Assembly (NCBI RefSeq): GCF_014200405.1
Contig: NZ_JACHBQ010000001.1
Location: forward strand, 1,054,001-1,118,000
Reading direction: 5' to 3'
DNA length: 64,000 nt
Source of the DNA: Cryobacterium roopkundense
GTDB taxonomy: Bacteria > Actinomycetota > Actinomycetes > Actinomycetales > Microbacteriaceae
Shown here: positions 1 to 9,753 of the stretch, one piece after another
Position numbering within the stretch: the stretch's first letter is position 1
How the letters are laid out: each line of letters starts with the position of its first letter
Program-made: the position numbers and the translations under genes
The notes under the pieces: model-generated
Databases searched by the model: none
Told to the model about the DNA's origin: nothing
The model's input: only the letters and a program-made list of their open reading frames with translations

Positions 1-1
1 C

Positions 2-223
2 TTCGCCGACCTCGGCGTGCAATACCTCGAGCTGGACGCCGACCCGGCCGGAGACGAGAGCCTGCTGCAGGACATCGCCAACGAGAGCGAGATCACCGTG
101 CTCGGCGAGGCGTACCGCCAGCAGCTCATCGACGTGGCCCGCGGCGCGCAGACCGGAAGCAAAGAGGCCTTCTTCGCCGACCTCAATGAACGCTGGGCCG
201 AGGCCCGCGCCACGATCGGCTAA
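2..223 (+). CDS. C-terminal end of a sugar ABC transporter substrate-binding protein (partial)
   Basis: Only the last 73 codons are in the window; the reading frame is open from base 2 and ends in TAA. The fragment is acidic and helical, ending in NERWAEARATIG, which is how family 1 extracellular solute-binding proteins often end. The main support is position: it directly precedes two MalF/MalG-type permeases and a mannan-degrading gene set, so it is probably the oligosaccharide-binding lipoprotein of that importer. No domain can be confirmed from the tail alone. Confidence 0.6.
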   Translation, partial: FADLGVQYLELDADPAGDESLLQDIANESEITVLGEAYRQQLIDVARGAQTGSKEAFFADLNERWAEARATIG

Positions 224-366
224 CCGCAGCCTCAGCCGCAGCCGGGGAGCGGATGCCGTCGGCAACCGTTCCCCAACCGGGTCGCTGCCCGCCCCGTTCG
301 CGAACTGCCCGAACCGCCCCTGTTCTGCCGGCCTGCCCTACCCCGCCCCCGAGAAAGTCGAGTGCC

Positions 367-1320
367 ATGTCCACCGCCACCCCATCCCGTACGGCGGCCC
401 GCACACCGGGCACACGCCCGCCGACCAACCCCCGGGCGCCGCGCAAACGGGCCGGAATTTTCGGCGGCCGTATGACACCGTGGCTGTTCCTGATCGTGCC
501 GCTGGCCTTTCTCATCGTGCTGACCTACGTACCCGTGGCCAACATGTTCTGGTACAGCGTGACCTCCTGGGACGGCCTGGACGAGGAGAAGGAATTCGTG
601 GGGCTGGCCAACTACATCGAAATCTTCACCCGGCCCGAACTGTTCCAGGTGTTCTTCGTGAGCCTGTACTACCTCGCCGGGGCGATCGCCCAGCTCGTAA
701 TCGCATTGTTCTTCGCCACCCTGCTCAGCTTCAAGACCCGGTTTCGCAACCTCTTCAAGGGCATCATTTTCTTCCCGTACCTCATCAATGGGGTCGCCAT
801 CGGGCTGATGTTTTTGTATTTCTTCCGCCCCGACGGCACCCTCGACGCGCTGCTCGCGGCGCTCGGCGTGACGGACACCCCGCAGTGGCTCGGCGATTCC
901 TCGGTCGTGAACTCCTCCCTCGCGGCGACCTCGGTCTGGCGTTACATGGGGCTGAACTTCGTGCTGTTCCTCGGCGCGATCCAGTCCGTGCCGGTGGAGC
1001 AATACGAAGCGGCCGACCTCGACGGCGCCAACTCGTGGCACAAGTTTCGGTTCATCATCGTGCCGAGCATCCGTCGCATTCTCGGACTGTCGTTCATTCT
1101 CGCGATCGCCGGGGCACTGTCGGCGTTCGAGATGCCGTACATCATGACCGGCGGTGCCAACGGCTCGGAGACCTTCGTGATTCAAACCGTCGACACCGCG
1201 TTCCGCTTCGCGAAGGTCGGCCTCGCGTCGGCGATGGCCGTGGTGCTGCTCGTGATCGTGCTCGTGATCACCGCCGTGCAGCGGGCGTTCTTCCCCGACG
1301 AAAAGAAGGGCCTCTCATGA
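367..1320 (+). CDS. MalF-type sugar ABC transporter permease
   Basis: Inner-membrane permease of a carbohydrate importer (CUT1 type), 317 residues. A basic N-terminus is followed by six hydrophobic segments starting near residue 38 (WLFLIVPLAFLIVLTYV). The EAA loop that docks to the ATPase is visible as EQYEAADLDGANSWHKF about 80 residues from the C-terminus. I chose the ATG at 367; an in-frame ATG at 253 would add a Pro/Arg-rich stretch unlike permeases. Its stop overlaps the next start as ATGA, so the two permeases are translationally coupled. No ATPase gene is nearby, which is normal for CUT1 systems that share one MsmK-like ATPase. The mannan-degrading neighbours suggest manno-oligosaccharides as substrate. 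Confidence 0.88.
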   Translation: MSTATPSRTAARTPGTRPPTNPRAPRKRAGIFGGRMTPWLFLIVPLAFLIVLTYVPVANMFWYSVTSWDGLDEEKEFVGLANYIEIFTRPELFQVFFVSLYYLAGAIAQLVIALFFATLLSFKTRFRNLFKGIIFFPYLINGVAIGLMFLYFFRPDGTLDALLAALGVTDTPQWLGDSSVVNSSLAATSVWRYMGLNFVLFLGAIQSVPVEQYEAADLDGANSWHKFRFIIVPSIRRILGLSFILAIAGALSAFEMPYIMTGGANGSETFVIQTVDTAFRFAKVGLASAMAVVLLVIVLVITAVQRAFFPDEKKGLS

Positions 1321-2231
1321 GCCTGACCCGCACGCGGCCCGGCGCGGCTGCCTCTGCCGATGCCGCGACCCTCACGCCGCGACGAGGCTTCCACACTCAC
1401 CGCAGCCCGGTCAGCAGGCTCGGCACGGCGCTGAAATACCTGGCGCTGGTGTTCGCGAGCCTGTGCGCGATCGTGCCGATTCTGAGCATCGTCATGCTCG
1501 CCTTCAAAACCAATCAGGAGTACCGCAACACCGGCCCGCTCGACCCGCCCGGCAACTGGTTCAACTTCGACAACTTCGTGACGGCCTTCACGGAGGGCGG
1601 CATGATCACTGGGTTTCTCAACACCGGCATCATTCTGGTCGTCTCAGTGACCGGCACGATTCTGATCGGCACGATGACCGCGTATGCGCTGGACCGGTTT
1701 CGGTTTCGCGGCCGCGTGCTGGTGCTTGGACTGTTCCTGCTCGCCACTCTTGTGCCCGCCGTGACGACACAGGTCGCCACGTTCCAGGTGATCAGCTTCC
1801 TAGACCTGTTCAACACCCGCGGCGCCGCGATCCTGCTCTTCATGGGCACCGACATCATCGCGATCTACATCTTCTTGCAGTTCATGCAGTCGATCCCGGT
1901 CTCGCTCGACGAAGCCGCCATGCTCGACGGGGCCAGCCGCTGGACCATCTACTGGCGCATCATTCTGCCGCTGCTCAAACCCGCCATCGCGACAGTGATC
2001 ATCATCAAGGGCATCGCCGTCTACAACGAGTTCTACATTCCCTTTCTCTATATGCCCTCCCGGGACCTCGGCGTCATCTCGACCTCATTGTTTCGGTTCA
2101 CGGGACCGTTCGGCGCGCAGTGGGAAGTCATCGCCGCCGGCACCCTGCTCGTGATCATCCCGACCCTCATCGCCTTTCTTTTTCTGCAGCGATTCATCTA
2201 CAACGGCCTCACCTCTGGAGCTACCAAATGA
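1317..2231 (+). CDS. MalG-type sugar ABC transporter permease
   Basis: Second CUT1 permease, 304 residues, partner of the preceding one. After about 40 polar residues there are six membrane segments; the EAA loop is SLDEAAMLDGASRWTIYWRI around residues 195-214. The C-terminus (LQRFIYNGLTSGATK) carries the QRxxxxGLTxGAxK ending typical of MalG-like permeases. The start lies inside the stop of the upstream permease and its own stop overlaps the beta-mannosidase ATG, giving an unbroken chain of coupled genes. It is expected to form the heterodimeric membrane channel of a manno-oligosaccharide importer. Confidence 0.9.
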   Translation: MSLTRTRPGAAASADAATLTPRRGFHTHRSPVSRLGTALKYLALVFASLCAIVPILSIVMLAFKTNQEYRNTGPLDPPGNWFNFDNFVTAFTEGGMITGFLNTGIILVVSVTGTILIGTMTAYALDRFRFRGRVLVLGLFLLATLVPAVTTQVATFQVISFLDLFNTRGAAILLFMGTDIIAIYIFLQFMQSIPVSLDEAAMLDGASRWTIYWRIILPLLKPAIATVIIIKGIAVYNEFYIPFLYMPSRDLGVISTSLFRFTGPFGAQWEVIAAGTLLVIIPTLIAFLFLQRFIYNGLTSGATK

Positions 2232-4789
2232 CCCCTCACACACCCCACGGCATCCGTACCCTGCACGACGGGTGGACCCTGCGCGCCGGGGCCGGCCCGG
2301 TGCCGGCCGACATCGCCCAGGCCGTCGTGGCCGCGACCGTTCCGGGCTCGGTGCACACCGACCTGCTGGCCGCCGGGCTGATTCCCGACCCGTACCTCGA
2401 CGAGAACGAGCGGCGGGTCAGCTGGGTCGGGCAGGCGGACTGGGAGTACTCGACTCGGTTCGAGTGGGCGCCCGACGGGGAAGACCGACACGACCTGGTC
2501 TTCGAGGGCCTCGACACGGTCGCTACGGTGAGCCTGAACGGGCGGGTGATCGCCAGCACCCGCAACCAGCACCGCCGCTACCGCGTGGCCGTCGACGAAC
2601 ACCTGCGCGCAGGAACGAACGAGCTCACGGTGCACTTCGCGTCGCCGGTGAAATACGCCGACGCGCAAAGCCTCGAGCTGGGCTACCGGCCGCACGTCAA
2701 CTCCCACCCGTACAACGCGATCCGCAAATCTGCCTGCAACTTCGGTTGGGACTGGGGCCTCGACGTGGCGACCAGCGGCATCTGGAAGCCCGTCTCGCTG
2801 CACTCCTGGTCGGGCGCCCGGCTTGAGAGCGTGCGGCCCACCGCCACGGTCGACGGCGTGGTCAACGGCAGCGCGGGCATGGTCACCGTCGAGGTGCAGA
2901 TCGAGCGGGCGGATGCCGACGGCGGCCCAGTCACGATCGCGGGCTCGATCGGCGCTCCGGGCTTCGGGCCGGTCGCCGACCTCGGACAAGCCGTAGCGGG
3001 CACCGGCGCGACCGGCGCCGGGCCGGGTTCCGCCGGAGCAACGGGCTCGGTCGCCGTCGCCGCAGGGCAGACGACGGCGACCCTCAGCATCCCGGTCGCC
3101 GAGGTGGCCCTGTGGTGGCCGCGCGGGTTCGGTGAGCAGCCGCTCTACCCACTTGAGGTCACCGTGGCCACGTCGCAGGTCACCGACCTCTGGGCCAGCC
3201 GGCTCGGGTTTCGCACCGTCGCCGTCGAGCTTGAACCGGACGTCGACGGCACCAGTTTTCGCTTCGTCGTCAACGGGCAGCCGATCTGGGCGCGCGGTGC
3301 CAACTGGATTCCCGACGACGCCTTTCTGCACCGCGTAGACCGACCCCGCTACGCCCGCCGCCTCGACCAGGCCGAGTTCGCCAACATCAACCTGCTGCGA
3401 GTCTGGGGCGGCGGTGTCTTCGAGTCCGACGACTTCTTCGACCTGTGTGACGAGCGCGGAATTCTCACCTGGCAGGACTTTCTCTTCGCGTGCGCCGGGT
3501 ACTCCGAGGAGGAGCCGCTGCGCGGGGAAGTCGAGGCCGAGGTGCGCGACAACGTGGAACGGTTGATGCCGCATGCGAGCCTCGTGCTGTGGAACGGCAA
3601 CAACGAGAACATCTGGGGCTACCAGGAATGGGGCTGGGAGAAACGCCTGCAGGGCAAAACCTGGGGGCTGGGGTACTACCTCGACCTGCTGCCGCGGCTC
3701 GTTACCGAGCTGGACCCGTCGCGCGCCTACACGCCGGGCAGCCCCTGGTCGGGAGACCCCGACATATTCGCCAACGCTGTCGAGCACGGTTCGGTGCACC
3801 TGTGGGAGCACTGGAACCGGGAGGACTACCCCGGCTACCGCGACGTGAACCCCCGGTTCGTCGCCGAATTCGGCTGGCAGGGTCCGGCGAGCTGGTCCAC
3901 GATCACGCGCGCCATTTCCGATGACCCGCTCACCCCAGAATCCCCGGGCATGCTGCTGCACCAGAAGGCCAGCGACGGCAACGACAAACTCACCGACGGC
4001 CTCGTGGCGCACCTGCCGTTGCCCGACCACACCGAGGACTGGCACTGGGCGATGTCGCTCACCCAGGCCACCGCGATCGCGGTCGGCATCTCGTACTGGC
4101 GGTCTCTGGCGCCGAAGAACATGGGCACCGTGGTGTGGCAGCTCAATGACTGCTGGCCGGTCACGTCGTGGGCGGCCGTGGACGGCGATGGCACCGCGAA
4201 ACCGTTGCTGTATGCGCTCAAGCACGTCTACGCCGATCAACTGCTCACCATCCAGCCGCACGACGGAGTGCTCGTCGCCGCGGTGATCAACGACTCCGCC
4301 GTGGCGTGGACCGAGACGCTCGTGCTGACACGGCACGGTTTCGACGGCTCCGAGCGGGCATCCGTGTCAATCGAGGTCGACGTTCCGGCGCGCTCCACCC
4401 GGGTCGTGCCGATTCCGGCGGCAGTAGCCACACCCACGAACGAGGCCGGCGAACTGCTCGCGGCCACGCTCGGCACCGAGCGGGCGCACTGGTTCTTCGC
4501 CGAGTACCGCGACTCCGAGCTCGCGGCGGCCGAGCTGAGCAGCCACGTCACCGACACGCCGACCGGCTGCGCCGTCACGGTGACCGCGCACACACTGGTG
4601 CGCGACCTCACCCTGCTGGTCGACAAAGTGGATGCCTCGGCGGTCGTCTCCGACATGCTCGTGACCCTGCTTCCCGGCGAAACGGTGACGTTCGAGGTGA
4701 CATCGGCCCGGCCGTTGGACGCGGCGGAGCTGACGTCACTGCGGGTGCTGCGCACGGCGAACCAGCTCGTGGCGGACTGGGCGCGCTGA
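2228..4789 (+). CDS. GH2-family beta-mannosidase
   Basis: Cytoplasmic exo-beta-mannosidase of 853 residues, normal length for the family. The N-terminal sugar-binding jelly roll (about 1-190) contains the NFGWDWG stretch, followed by immunoglobulin-like domains and the TIM barrel. The acid/base glutamate is E460 in WNGNNENIWG and the nucleophile is E547 in FVAEFGWQG; the GNNENIWG form rather than the beta-galactosidase pattern points to beta-mannosidase. No signal peptide is present, so it should cleave imported mannobiose or manno-oligosaccharides inside the cell. An ATGA overlap with the permease gene places it in the same operon. Residues about 245-275 are a low-complexity Ala/Gly/Thr insert. 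Confidence 0.9.
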   Translation: MTPHTPHGIRTLHDGWTLRAGAGPVPADIAQAVVAATVPGSVHTDLLAAGLIPDPYLDENERRVSWVGQADWEYSTRFEWAPDGEDRHDLVFEGLDTVATVSLNGRVIASTRNQHRRYRVAVDEHLRAGTNELTVHFASPVKYADAQSLELGYRPHVNSHPYNAIRKSACNFGWDWGLDVATSGIWKPVSLHSWSGARLESVRPTATVDGVVNGSAGMVTVEVQIERADADGGPVTIAGSIGAPGFGPVADLGQAVAGTGATGAGPGSAGATGSVAVAAGQTTATLSIPVAEVALWWPRGFGEQPLYPLEVTVATSQVTDLWASRLGFRTVAVELEPDVDGTSFRFVVNGQPIWARGANWIPDDAFLHRVDRPRYARRLDQAEFANINLLRVWGGGVFESDDFFDLCDERGILTWQDFLFACAGYSEEEPLRGEVEAEVRDNVERLMPHASLVLWNGNNENIWGYQEWGWEKRLQGKTWGLGYYLDLLPRLVTELDPSRAYTPGSPWSGDPDIFANAVEHGSVHLWEHWNREDYPGYRDVNPRFVAEFGWQGPASWSTITRAISDDPLTPESPGMLLHQKASDGNDKLTDGLVAHLPLPDHTEDWHWAMSLTQATAIAVGISYWRSLAPKNMGTVVWQLNDCWPVTSWAAVDGDGTAKPLLYALKHVYADQLLTIQPHDGVLVAAVINDSAVAWTETLVLTRHGFDGSERASVSIEVDVPARSTRVVPIPAAVATPTNEAGELLAATLGTERAHWFFAEYRDSELAAAELSSHVTDTPTGCAVTVTAHTLVRDLTLLVDKVDASAVVSDMLVTLLPGETVTFEVTSARPLDAAELTSLRVLRTANQLVADWAR

Positions 4790-4791
4790 CC

Positions 4792-5790
4792 ATGGCGCCG
4801 CAGGCATCCGTTCTGGCCGTCGACCTCGGTGGTACCAAGGTGGCGGCTGCCCTGGTCGGCCCGCACGGTGACCTGCTCGGCGAGGTGTATCGGGCGCCGA
4901 CCGGGCCAGCGGCGTCGCGGGCGGAGCTGATCTCGGCCCTCGACGGCGTCGTGCGGCGCGCGCTCGCCGGCGGGGGGATGGCGGTGACGGCGGTCGGCAT
5001 CGGATCGGCCGGTCCGGTGACCCTGGCCGCGGGCACGATCAGCCCGAAGAACCTGCCGCGCTTGGCCGGGTTCGCGGTGCGGGAGCATGTGGAGCGCCTG
5101 GTGCCGGGGGCGCGGGTGACACTGCGCCTCGACGGCACCTGCATTGCGCTCGCAGAACACTGGATGGGCGCGACCCGCGGCTACGCCAACTCGATGAGCA
5201 TGGTCGTGTCGACCGGCGTCGGCGGTGGCCTGATTCTGCACGATGCGCTGATCGCCGGCGGTACCGGCAACGCCGGGCACGTCGGGCAGATGCAGATCAG
5301 GTCGCGGAAGCTGGGCTCAGCGCGCGGCGCTTCGACGCTCGAGGCCATCGCCTCGGGCCCGAGCGCCGTCGCCTGGGCGCGTCGACGCGGCTGGGCGGGC
5401 AGCACGGGGGAGGACCTCGCTGTCGACTGCCGCGCAGGCAACCGCGTGGCCCAGGATGCCGTGCGCCGCTCCGCGACCGCGGTCGGCGAAGCGATTGCCA
5501 GCGTCTCGATGCTGCTAGACCTCGAGATCGTCGCGATCGGCGGCGGTTTTGTGCTCGTTGCCGACGACTACCTCGACCTTGTGCGTGCGGCGATCGCCGA
5601 TAGCATCCTCTTCGACTATGCGCAGGTCACGGTGGTGCCGTCGGCGCTGAACGGGCGCGGGCCACTGATCGGCGCCGGCGGGCTGGTGCATCGCGGCGAT
5701 CTTCTCGACGCCACACGTGCCAGGCCCCGCGAGGAGGGGCTCGACGTCGGCAGACGCATGCCGCGCCCAGCGTTGCTCAGCCCCGTCTGA
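4792..5790 (+). CDS. ROK-family sugar kinase-like protein lacking the zinc motif
   Basis: A 332-residue ROK protein starting two bases after the mannosidase stop. The ATP-binding DLGGTK motif is at residues 9-14 and the second glycine-rich phosphate loop (STGVGGGLI) near residue 143, so nucleotide binding is plausible. There is no helix-turn-helix, so it should be an enzyme, not a repressor. The region that normally holds CxCGxxGCxE reads RSRKLGSARGASTLEA and has no cysteines, and the preceding GExGH motif is GHVGQ, so the zinc site is gone. The catalytic Asp is kept but its NDAN context is LDGT. Probably a divergent mannose/glucose kinase for the mannan locus; a non-catalytic role is possible. 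Confidence 0.78.
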   Translation: MAPQASVLAVDLGGTKVAAALVGPHGDLLGEVYRAPTGPAASRAELISALDGVVRRALAGGGMAVTAVGIGSAGPVTLAAGTISPKNLPRLAGFAVREHVERLVPGARVTLRLDGTCIALAEHWMGATRGYANSMSMVVSTGVGGGLILHDALIAGGTGNAGHVGQMQIRSRKLGSARGASTLEAIASGPSAVAWARRRGWAGSTGEDLAVDCRAGNRVAQDAVRRSATAVGEAIASVSMLLDLEIVAIGGGFVLVADDYLDLVRAAIADSILFDYAQVTVVPSALNGRGPLIGAGGLVHRGDLLDATRARPREEGLDVGRRMPRPALLSPV

Positions 5791-5887
5791 CTGTTCGGGT
5801 GGCGGCATCCGCGTCACCGCCCCGGCTCAGGACTGAGCTTTCATGACTGCCCACACTGCAGGACCGATAGAAGGAGTAGGACCAACA

Positions 5888-6895
5888 ATGACGTTGAAAC
5901 TTCGAGGCACGCGCACGCTCATCGGGGTGGTGGCGGTGGTGGGATTACTGGCCGCGGGCAGCTCGAACCCTCCCGAGGCCGAGGCGTTCGCGCCGGCGAA
6001 CGAGGGCTCGGTGGTTAACTACCTGCATTCGATCACCGGGTCTAAGGTCGTGAGCGGTCAGCACAATAAGGAACCGGCGGCCCAACCGGGGCATTACACG
6101 CAGCGGGTGCATGACATCACCGGCGTGTACCCGGGGCTCTGGGGCGGGGATTTTCTGTTCGGTGCGAACGATGTGGCCAACCGCCAGAGTGTCGTGAATC
6201 AGGCCCGAACCGAGTGGCAGAACGGGTCGTTGGTCGTGCTGAGCTGGCATGTCTGCCCGCCGACCGGGGCGTCGTCGTGCACGTGGGAGCAGATCAACGG
6301 CGACCTCACCGATTGGCAGTGGTCGCAACTCATCACCAATGGCACGGCCCTGAACACGGCCTGGAAGTCCCGGCTCGACGAGATTGTGCCGTCGTTGCAG
6401 CAGCTTGAGGACGCTGGGGTTCCGGCGATCTTCCGGCCGCTGCACGAAATGAATGAGACCTGGCCGTGGTGGGGTGGGCGTTCCGGAACGGATGGTTCGT
6501 TGCGTCTGTACCAGATCACCCACGACTATCTCGTGCAGGCCAAGGGGCTGACTAATCTGGCCTGGGCGTGGAACGTGCAGGACAACCCCAACGGTAATCT
6601 GGCGGGCTACTATCCGGGGGCGAGGTACACCGATGTGGTGACCCTCGACGCCTGGTACAAGGACTTTCCGAGCCAGGGGGAGTACGCCGCGCTGCAGAAC
6701 ATTGCCGCCGGCAAACCGATCGCGCTTGGTGAGATTGGGCGGATGCCGTCCGAGTGGCAGTTGGCGAGTCAGCCCAACTGGAGCTACTTTATGCACTGGT
6801 CGGAGCAGCTCGAGTCCAATAACTCGCATCAGGCGATCAAAGACATTTACTACAACCCACGTGTGCTTCACCAAGGGGACCTGACGATTCCATAA
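5888..6895 (+). CDS. Secreted GH26 endo-beta-1,4-mannanase
   Basis: Extracellular mannanase of 335 residues. The ATG at 5888 is preceded by a strong Shine-Dalgarno (GAAGGAG, about 12 bases upstream) and gives a clear signal peptide (basic start, hydrophobic core LIGVVAVVGLLAAG, then a polar region). GH26 catalytic residues are visible: acid/base E187 in RPLHEMNE and nucleophile E282 in ALGEIGR, with the substrate-cleft WGGDFLFG early in the barrel. It is a single-domain enzyme without a carbohydrate-binding module. It would cut mannan outside the cell, feeding the importer and beta-mannosidase encoded upstream. It is followed by a transposon, so this end of the locus may be truncated. Confidence 0.9.
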   Translation: MTLKLRGTRTLIGVVAVVGLLAAGSSNPPEAEAFAPANEGSVVNYLHSITGSKVVSGQHNKEPAAQPGHYTQRVHDITGVYPGLWGGDFLFGANDVANRQSVVNQARTEWQNGSLVVLSWHVCPPTGASSCTWEQINGDLTDWQWSQLITNGTALNTAWKSRLDEIVPSLQQLEDAGVPAIFRPLHEMNETWPWWGGRSGTDGSLRLYQITHDYLVQAKGLTNLAWAWNVQDNPNGNLAGYYPGARYTDVVTLDAWYKDFPSQGEYAALQNIAAGKPIALGEIGRMPSEWQLASQPNWSYFMHWSEQLESNNSHQAIKDIYYNPRVLHQGDLTIP

Positions 6896-7138
6896 TCAGC
6901 GATCGCACGCCGCGGGTCACGTCGCGTCGTAGGGCGGCCTCCAACCCCATGACGATCCTCTGAAGCAATCATGTATTCTCCGCTCATCGGCGCGATCACA
7001 ATGGTCGTATGTCCAAGTCACGTCCCCCTGAGTGGTGTAATTCCCGGGGTTTGATCGTTGGATTATCAACGTAACGAACCACCGTGTGATGGTCGGTGAG
7101 AACCGTTCAAAGTTCCTCACAGAAAGACACATCTCACG

Positions 7139-8020
7139 ATGGCTCTAGACCAGTCTGCCTTGCTTGCGCTCCTCTCGGAACTCAAGCTCACCAATGTCAC
7201 CGATCGAATCGGAATGGTGACCGAAACGCTCTACCAAGAACTCATCAACGCGGAAGCCACCGCCCACATCGGTGCGGCCCCGTTTGAGCGTTCTGACGAT
7301 CGCACCAACCAGCGCAATGGGACCCGCCCGCGCGTCTTGACGACCACGGCCGGGGACCTGAATCTGAAGATCCCCAAGCTGCGCCAAGGGTCATTCTTCC
7401 CTGCCCTCCTCGAGCGTCGCCGACGCGTTGACCAAGCCCTATTCGCCGTCGTAATGGAGGCTTACCTCCACGGCGTCTCCAAGTCCGAAGTGTCGCGCAT
7501 TTGCGCGGATCTTGACGGGGAAGTCGCTACGTTCCGTGGTCGTGACCTCGGCGTCACGGGCTACCCCTACGTGTTCCTCGACGCCACGTATTGCAAGGCC
7601 CGCGTCAACCACCGCGTCATCTCCCAAGCGATGGTCGTCGCCATCGGCGTGGCCGCTGACGGCCGGCGTGAGGTCCTCGGTTTCGACGTCGGCGACAGCG
7701 AGAATGAGATCTTCTGGACCGAGTTCCTGCGGTCCTTGAAGGCCCGTGGGCTGGACGGCGTCAAACTCGTCATCTCCGACGCTCACTCAGGGTTGAAGAA
7801 GGCCATCAGCACCGTTTTCCAAGGCGCCGCGTGGCAACGCTGCAGGGTCCACTTCATGAGAAACGTGCTCTCCATCGTCCCGCGCGCCAGCCAGGACATG
7901 GTCGCAGCGGTCATCCGCACCTTCTTCGCCCAGCCCGACGCGACACACGTTCAGGCCCAGTTCGACGAGGTCACCCGCATGCTCGAACGCTCTCACCCAA
8001 AAGTCGCCAGAATGCTCCAC
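7139..8020 (+). pseudogene. IS256-family (mutator-type) transposase, N-terminal part
   Basis: First 294 codons of a mutator-type transposase. The N-terminal domain is complete and the first two catalytic aspartates are in VFLDATYCKAR and VISDAHSGL, with the family's CRVHFMRN stretch following. The frame is cut after ARMLH by the IS21 element starting at 8021. Joining base 8020 to base 10625 restores the frame exactly (MLH then DARADIL), which shows the insertion point and means the two parts were one gene. The part encoding the catalytic glutamate lies on the far side of the insertion. Confidence 0.92.
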
Positions 8021-8163
8021 TGGCGAGTAGCGCTTGTAGGTAGCGGTAGTCCAGCGACTCGGTAGCAGGATTCCGGGAACACGGTAGCGCTGGCGCTAAT
8101 GAACTGCTGGGCTGTGGAAGGACAACGCGCAAGGCGTTGTCGTTCCATTGTTAAGGGCGGGTC

Positions 8164-9753
8164 ATGGCGGATTATCGGAAAATATTGGGGTTGTTGCTCG
8201 AGGGGCGGAGCTACCGCGAAGTCGTAGAGATCGCTGGGTGCTCGCATCGCGACGTCGCCCGGGTCCGGCAAGAGGTCCAGGAACGAGGTGTCACCTCGGC
8301 GGTCGCGGTCAGCGACGCCGAGCTGACGGAATGGTTCCCCGACGGGCGCCGGAAAGTGTCGGCGGAGTATGACCAGCCCGACTTGTCTCGGGTTCTGGCA
8401 TCAATGAAGGCGAACCGGCACTTCACGTTGCTGCTGGCGTGGCGTCGGTACGTCGACGCCAAGGACGCCGGGAAAAAGTACGGGTACTCGCAGTTCTGCG
8501 CCCTGTTCACCGGCTACCTCCGCACCCACGATCTCGTCGCGGTGCTGCGCCATGAGCCGGGTCGGGCGATGCTGGTCGACTGGGCCGGCGACACGATGGA
8601 CATCGTTGACACGATCACCGGCGAGGTGGTCCGAGCGATCTTGTTCGTCGCGGTGTTGCCGTTTTCAGGGCTTCTGTTCTGCCGAGCTTACGCGGATATG
8701 AAGTCCCCGGCGTGGCTCGATGCGCACGTTCGAGCGTTCGCATTCTTCGGCGGCGTGACGCAGATCGTCGTGCCGGACAACCCGACGACCTCCACTCACC
8801 AGACACATAAGGGCGATGCGGAGCGGGTCGTCAACGCGAGGTATCAGCAGCTCGCGGATCACTACCAGACCGCGATTGTCCCGGCCCGAGTGAAGAAACC
8901 CCGCGATAAGGCGGCTGCGGAGAACGCGGTGAACGTGGTCAACAAACGAGTCATCGGCTACCTCGAGGACGACGTCTTCACGACGCTGAGCGAGTTGAAT
9001 ACGGCGATCGAAGAGCGCGTGCGTGAGATCAACCATGACATCCGCCGCGCCGACGACACGACCAGGTGGGAACGCTTCGACATGGAGGAGCGCGAGTTGC
9101 TCGGCCCTTTGCCCGATGCCGGGTTCGAGGATGTGCAGTGGAAGGAGCTGAAGGCGGCCCGGAATTACCACGTCACCGCGGACACGCAACGGTATTCCGT
9201 GCCCTTCGGGTTGGCGGGCAAGCTGCTGCGGGTTCGGCTGACGTCGTCCCTGGTGACGGTCTTCGACGGGCACGAGAGCATCTGCGAACATCCTCGGCTG
9301 ACGGGGAGGAAAGGCCAGTACTCGACTCTTCCGGACCACGTCCCGCCGCAGCACCGCGATATCGACGGGTTGTGGTCAAGGCGGTGGTTCATCGACCGGG
9401 CGCGCAGCGTTGGGCCGGCCACCGTCACGGTGATCGAGCACATCCTCGACAGCCAGGTGATCGAGGCGCAGGGCTACCTGGCCTGCCAGAACATCCTCGA
9501 CGGGCTCGGTAAGAACAACCGGGAACGGCTGGAGGCGGCCTGCCAGGCACTCGTGAACCGAGGCACCCATCCGACGTATTCGACGCTGAAACGGTTGATG
9601 GCGGCGATCGATAGTGACGCGAAGAAGCCCCGGCCGGTGACCCCGGCAGCCTCGACAGGCAAACGCAGCAACACGGTCGTGTTCCGCGACACCATCTCGG
9701 ACGTTTACGTCCGCGATGCCTCCCACTACGCAGGCGACGAGGAGGGGAAGTGA
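8164..9753 (+). CDS. istA: IS21-family transposase IstA
   Basis: DDE transposase of 529 residues, full family length. An N-terminal helix-turn-helix (ILGLLLEGRSYREVVEIAGCSHRDVARVRQEV) is followed by the integrase core: first Asp in MLVDWAGDTMD, second in IVVPDNPTTS, Glu in KPRDKAAAENAVN. The C-terminus contains the usual RYSVPF segment. It acts with IstB to insert the element. The start is the first ATG inside the left terminal repeats, with no strong ribosome site. A fragment of a close relative of this gene lies at about 54970-55149. Confidence 0.93.
   Translation: MADYRKILGLLLEGRSYREVVEIAGCSHRDVARVRQEVQERGVTSAVAVSDAELTEWFPDGRRKVSAEYDQPDLSRVLASMKANRHFTLLLAWRRYVDAKDAGKKYGYSQFCALFTGYLRTHDLVAVLRHEPGRAMLVDWAGDTMDIVDTITGEVVRAILFVAVLPFSGLLFCRAYADMKSPAWLDAHVRAFAFFGGVTQIVVPDNPTTSTHQTHKGDAERVVNARYQQLADHYQTAIVPARVKKPRDKAAAENAVNVVNKRVIGYLEDDVFTTLSELNTAIEERVREINHDIRRADDTTRWERFDMEERELLGPLPDAGFEDVQWKELKAARNYHVTADTQRYSVPFGLAGKLLRVRLTSSLVTVFDGHESICEHPRLTGRKGQYSTLPDHVPPQHRDIDGLWSRRWFIDRARSVGPATVTVIEHILDSQVIEAQGYLACQNILDGLGKNNRERLEAACQALVNRGTHPTYSTLKRLMAAIDSDAKKPRPVTPAASTGKRSNTVVFRDTISDVYVRDASHYAGDEEGK

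Noticed and set aside
1463..2227. N-terminal extension of the beta-mannosidase frame
   Set aside because: Overlaps the permease and has shadow composition; the ATG at 2228 is coupled to the permease stop and gives a normal GH2 N-terminus.
186..2231. 681-codon open frame upstream of and including the MalG permease
   Set aside because: The part before 1317 is an Arg/Pro-rich shadow of the MalF gene; the real permease starts at the ATGA overlap at 1317.
2198..4336. 712-codon open frame on the minus strand opposite the beta-mannosidase
   Set aside because: Antisense shadow in high-GC DNA; the plus-strand frame has clear GH2 catalytic motifs.
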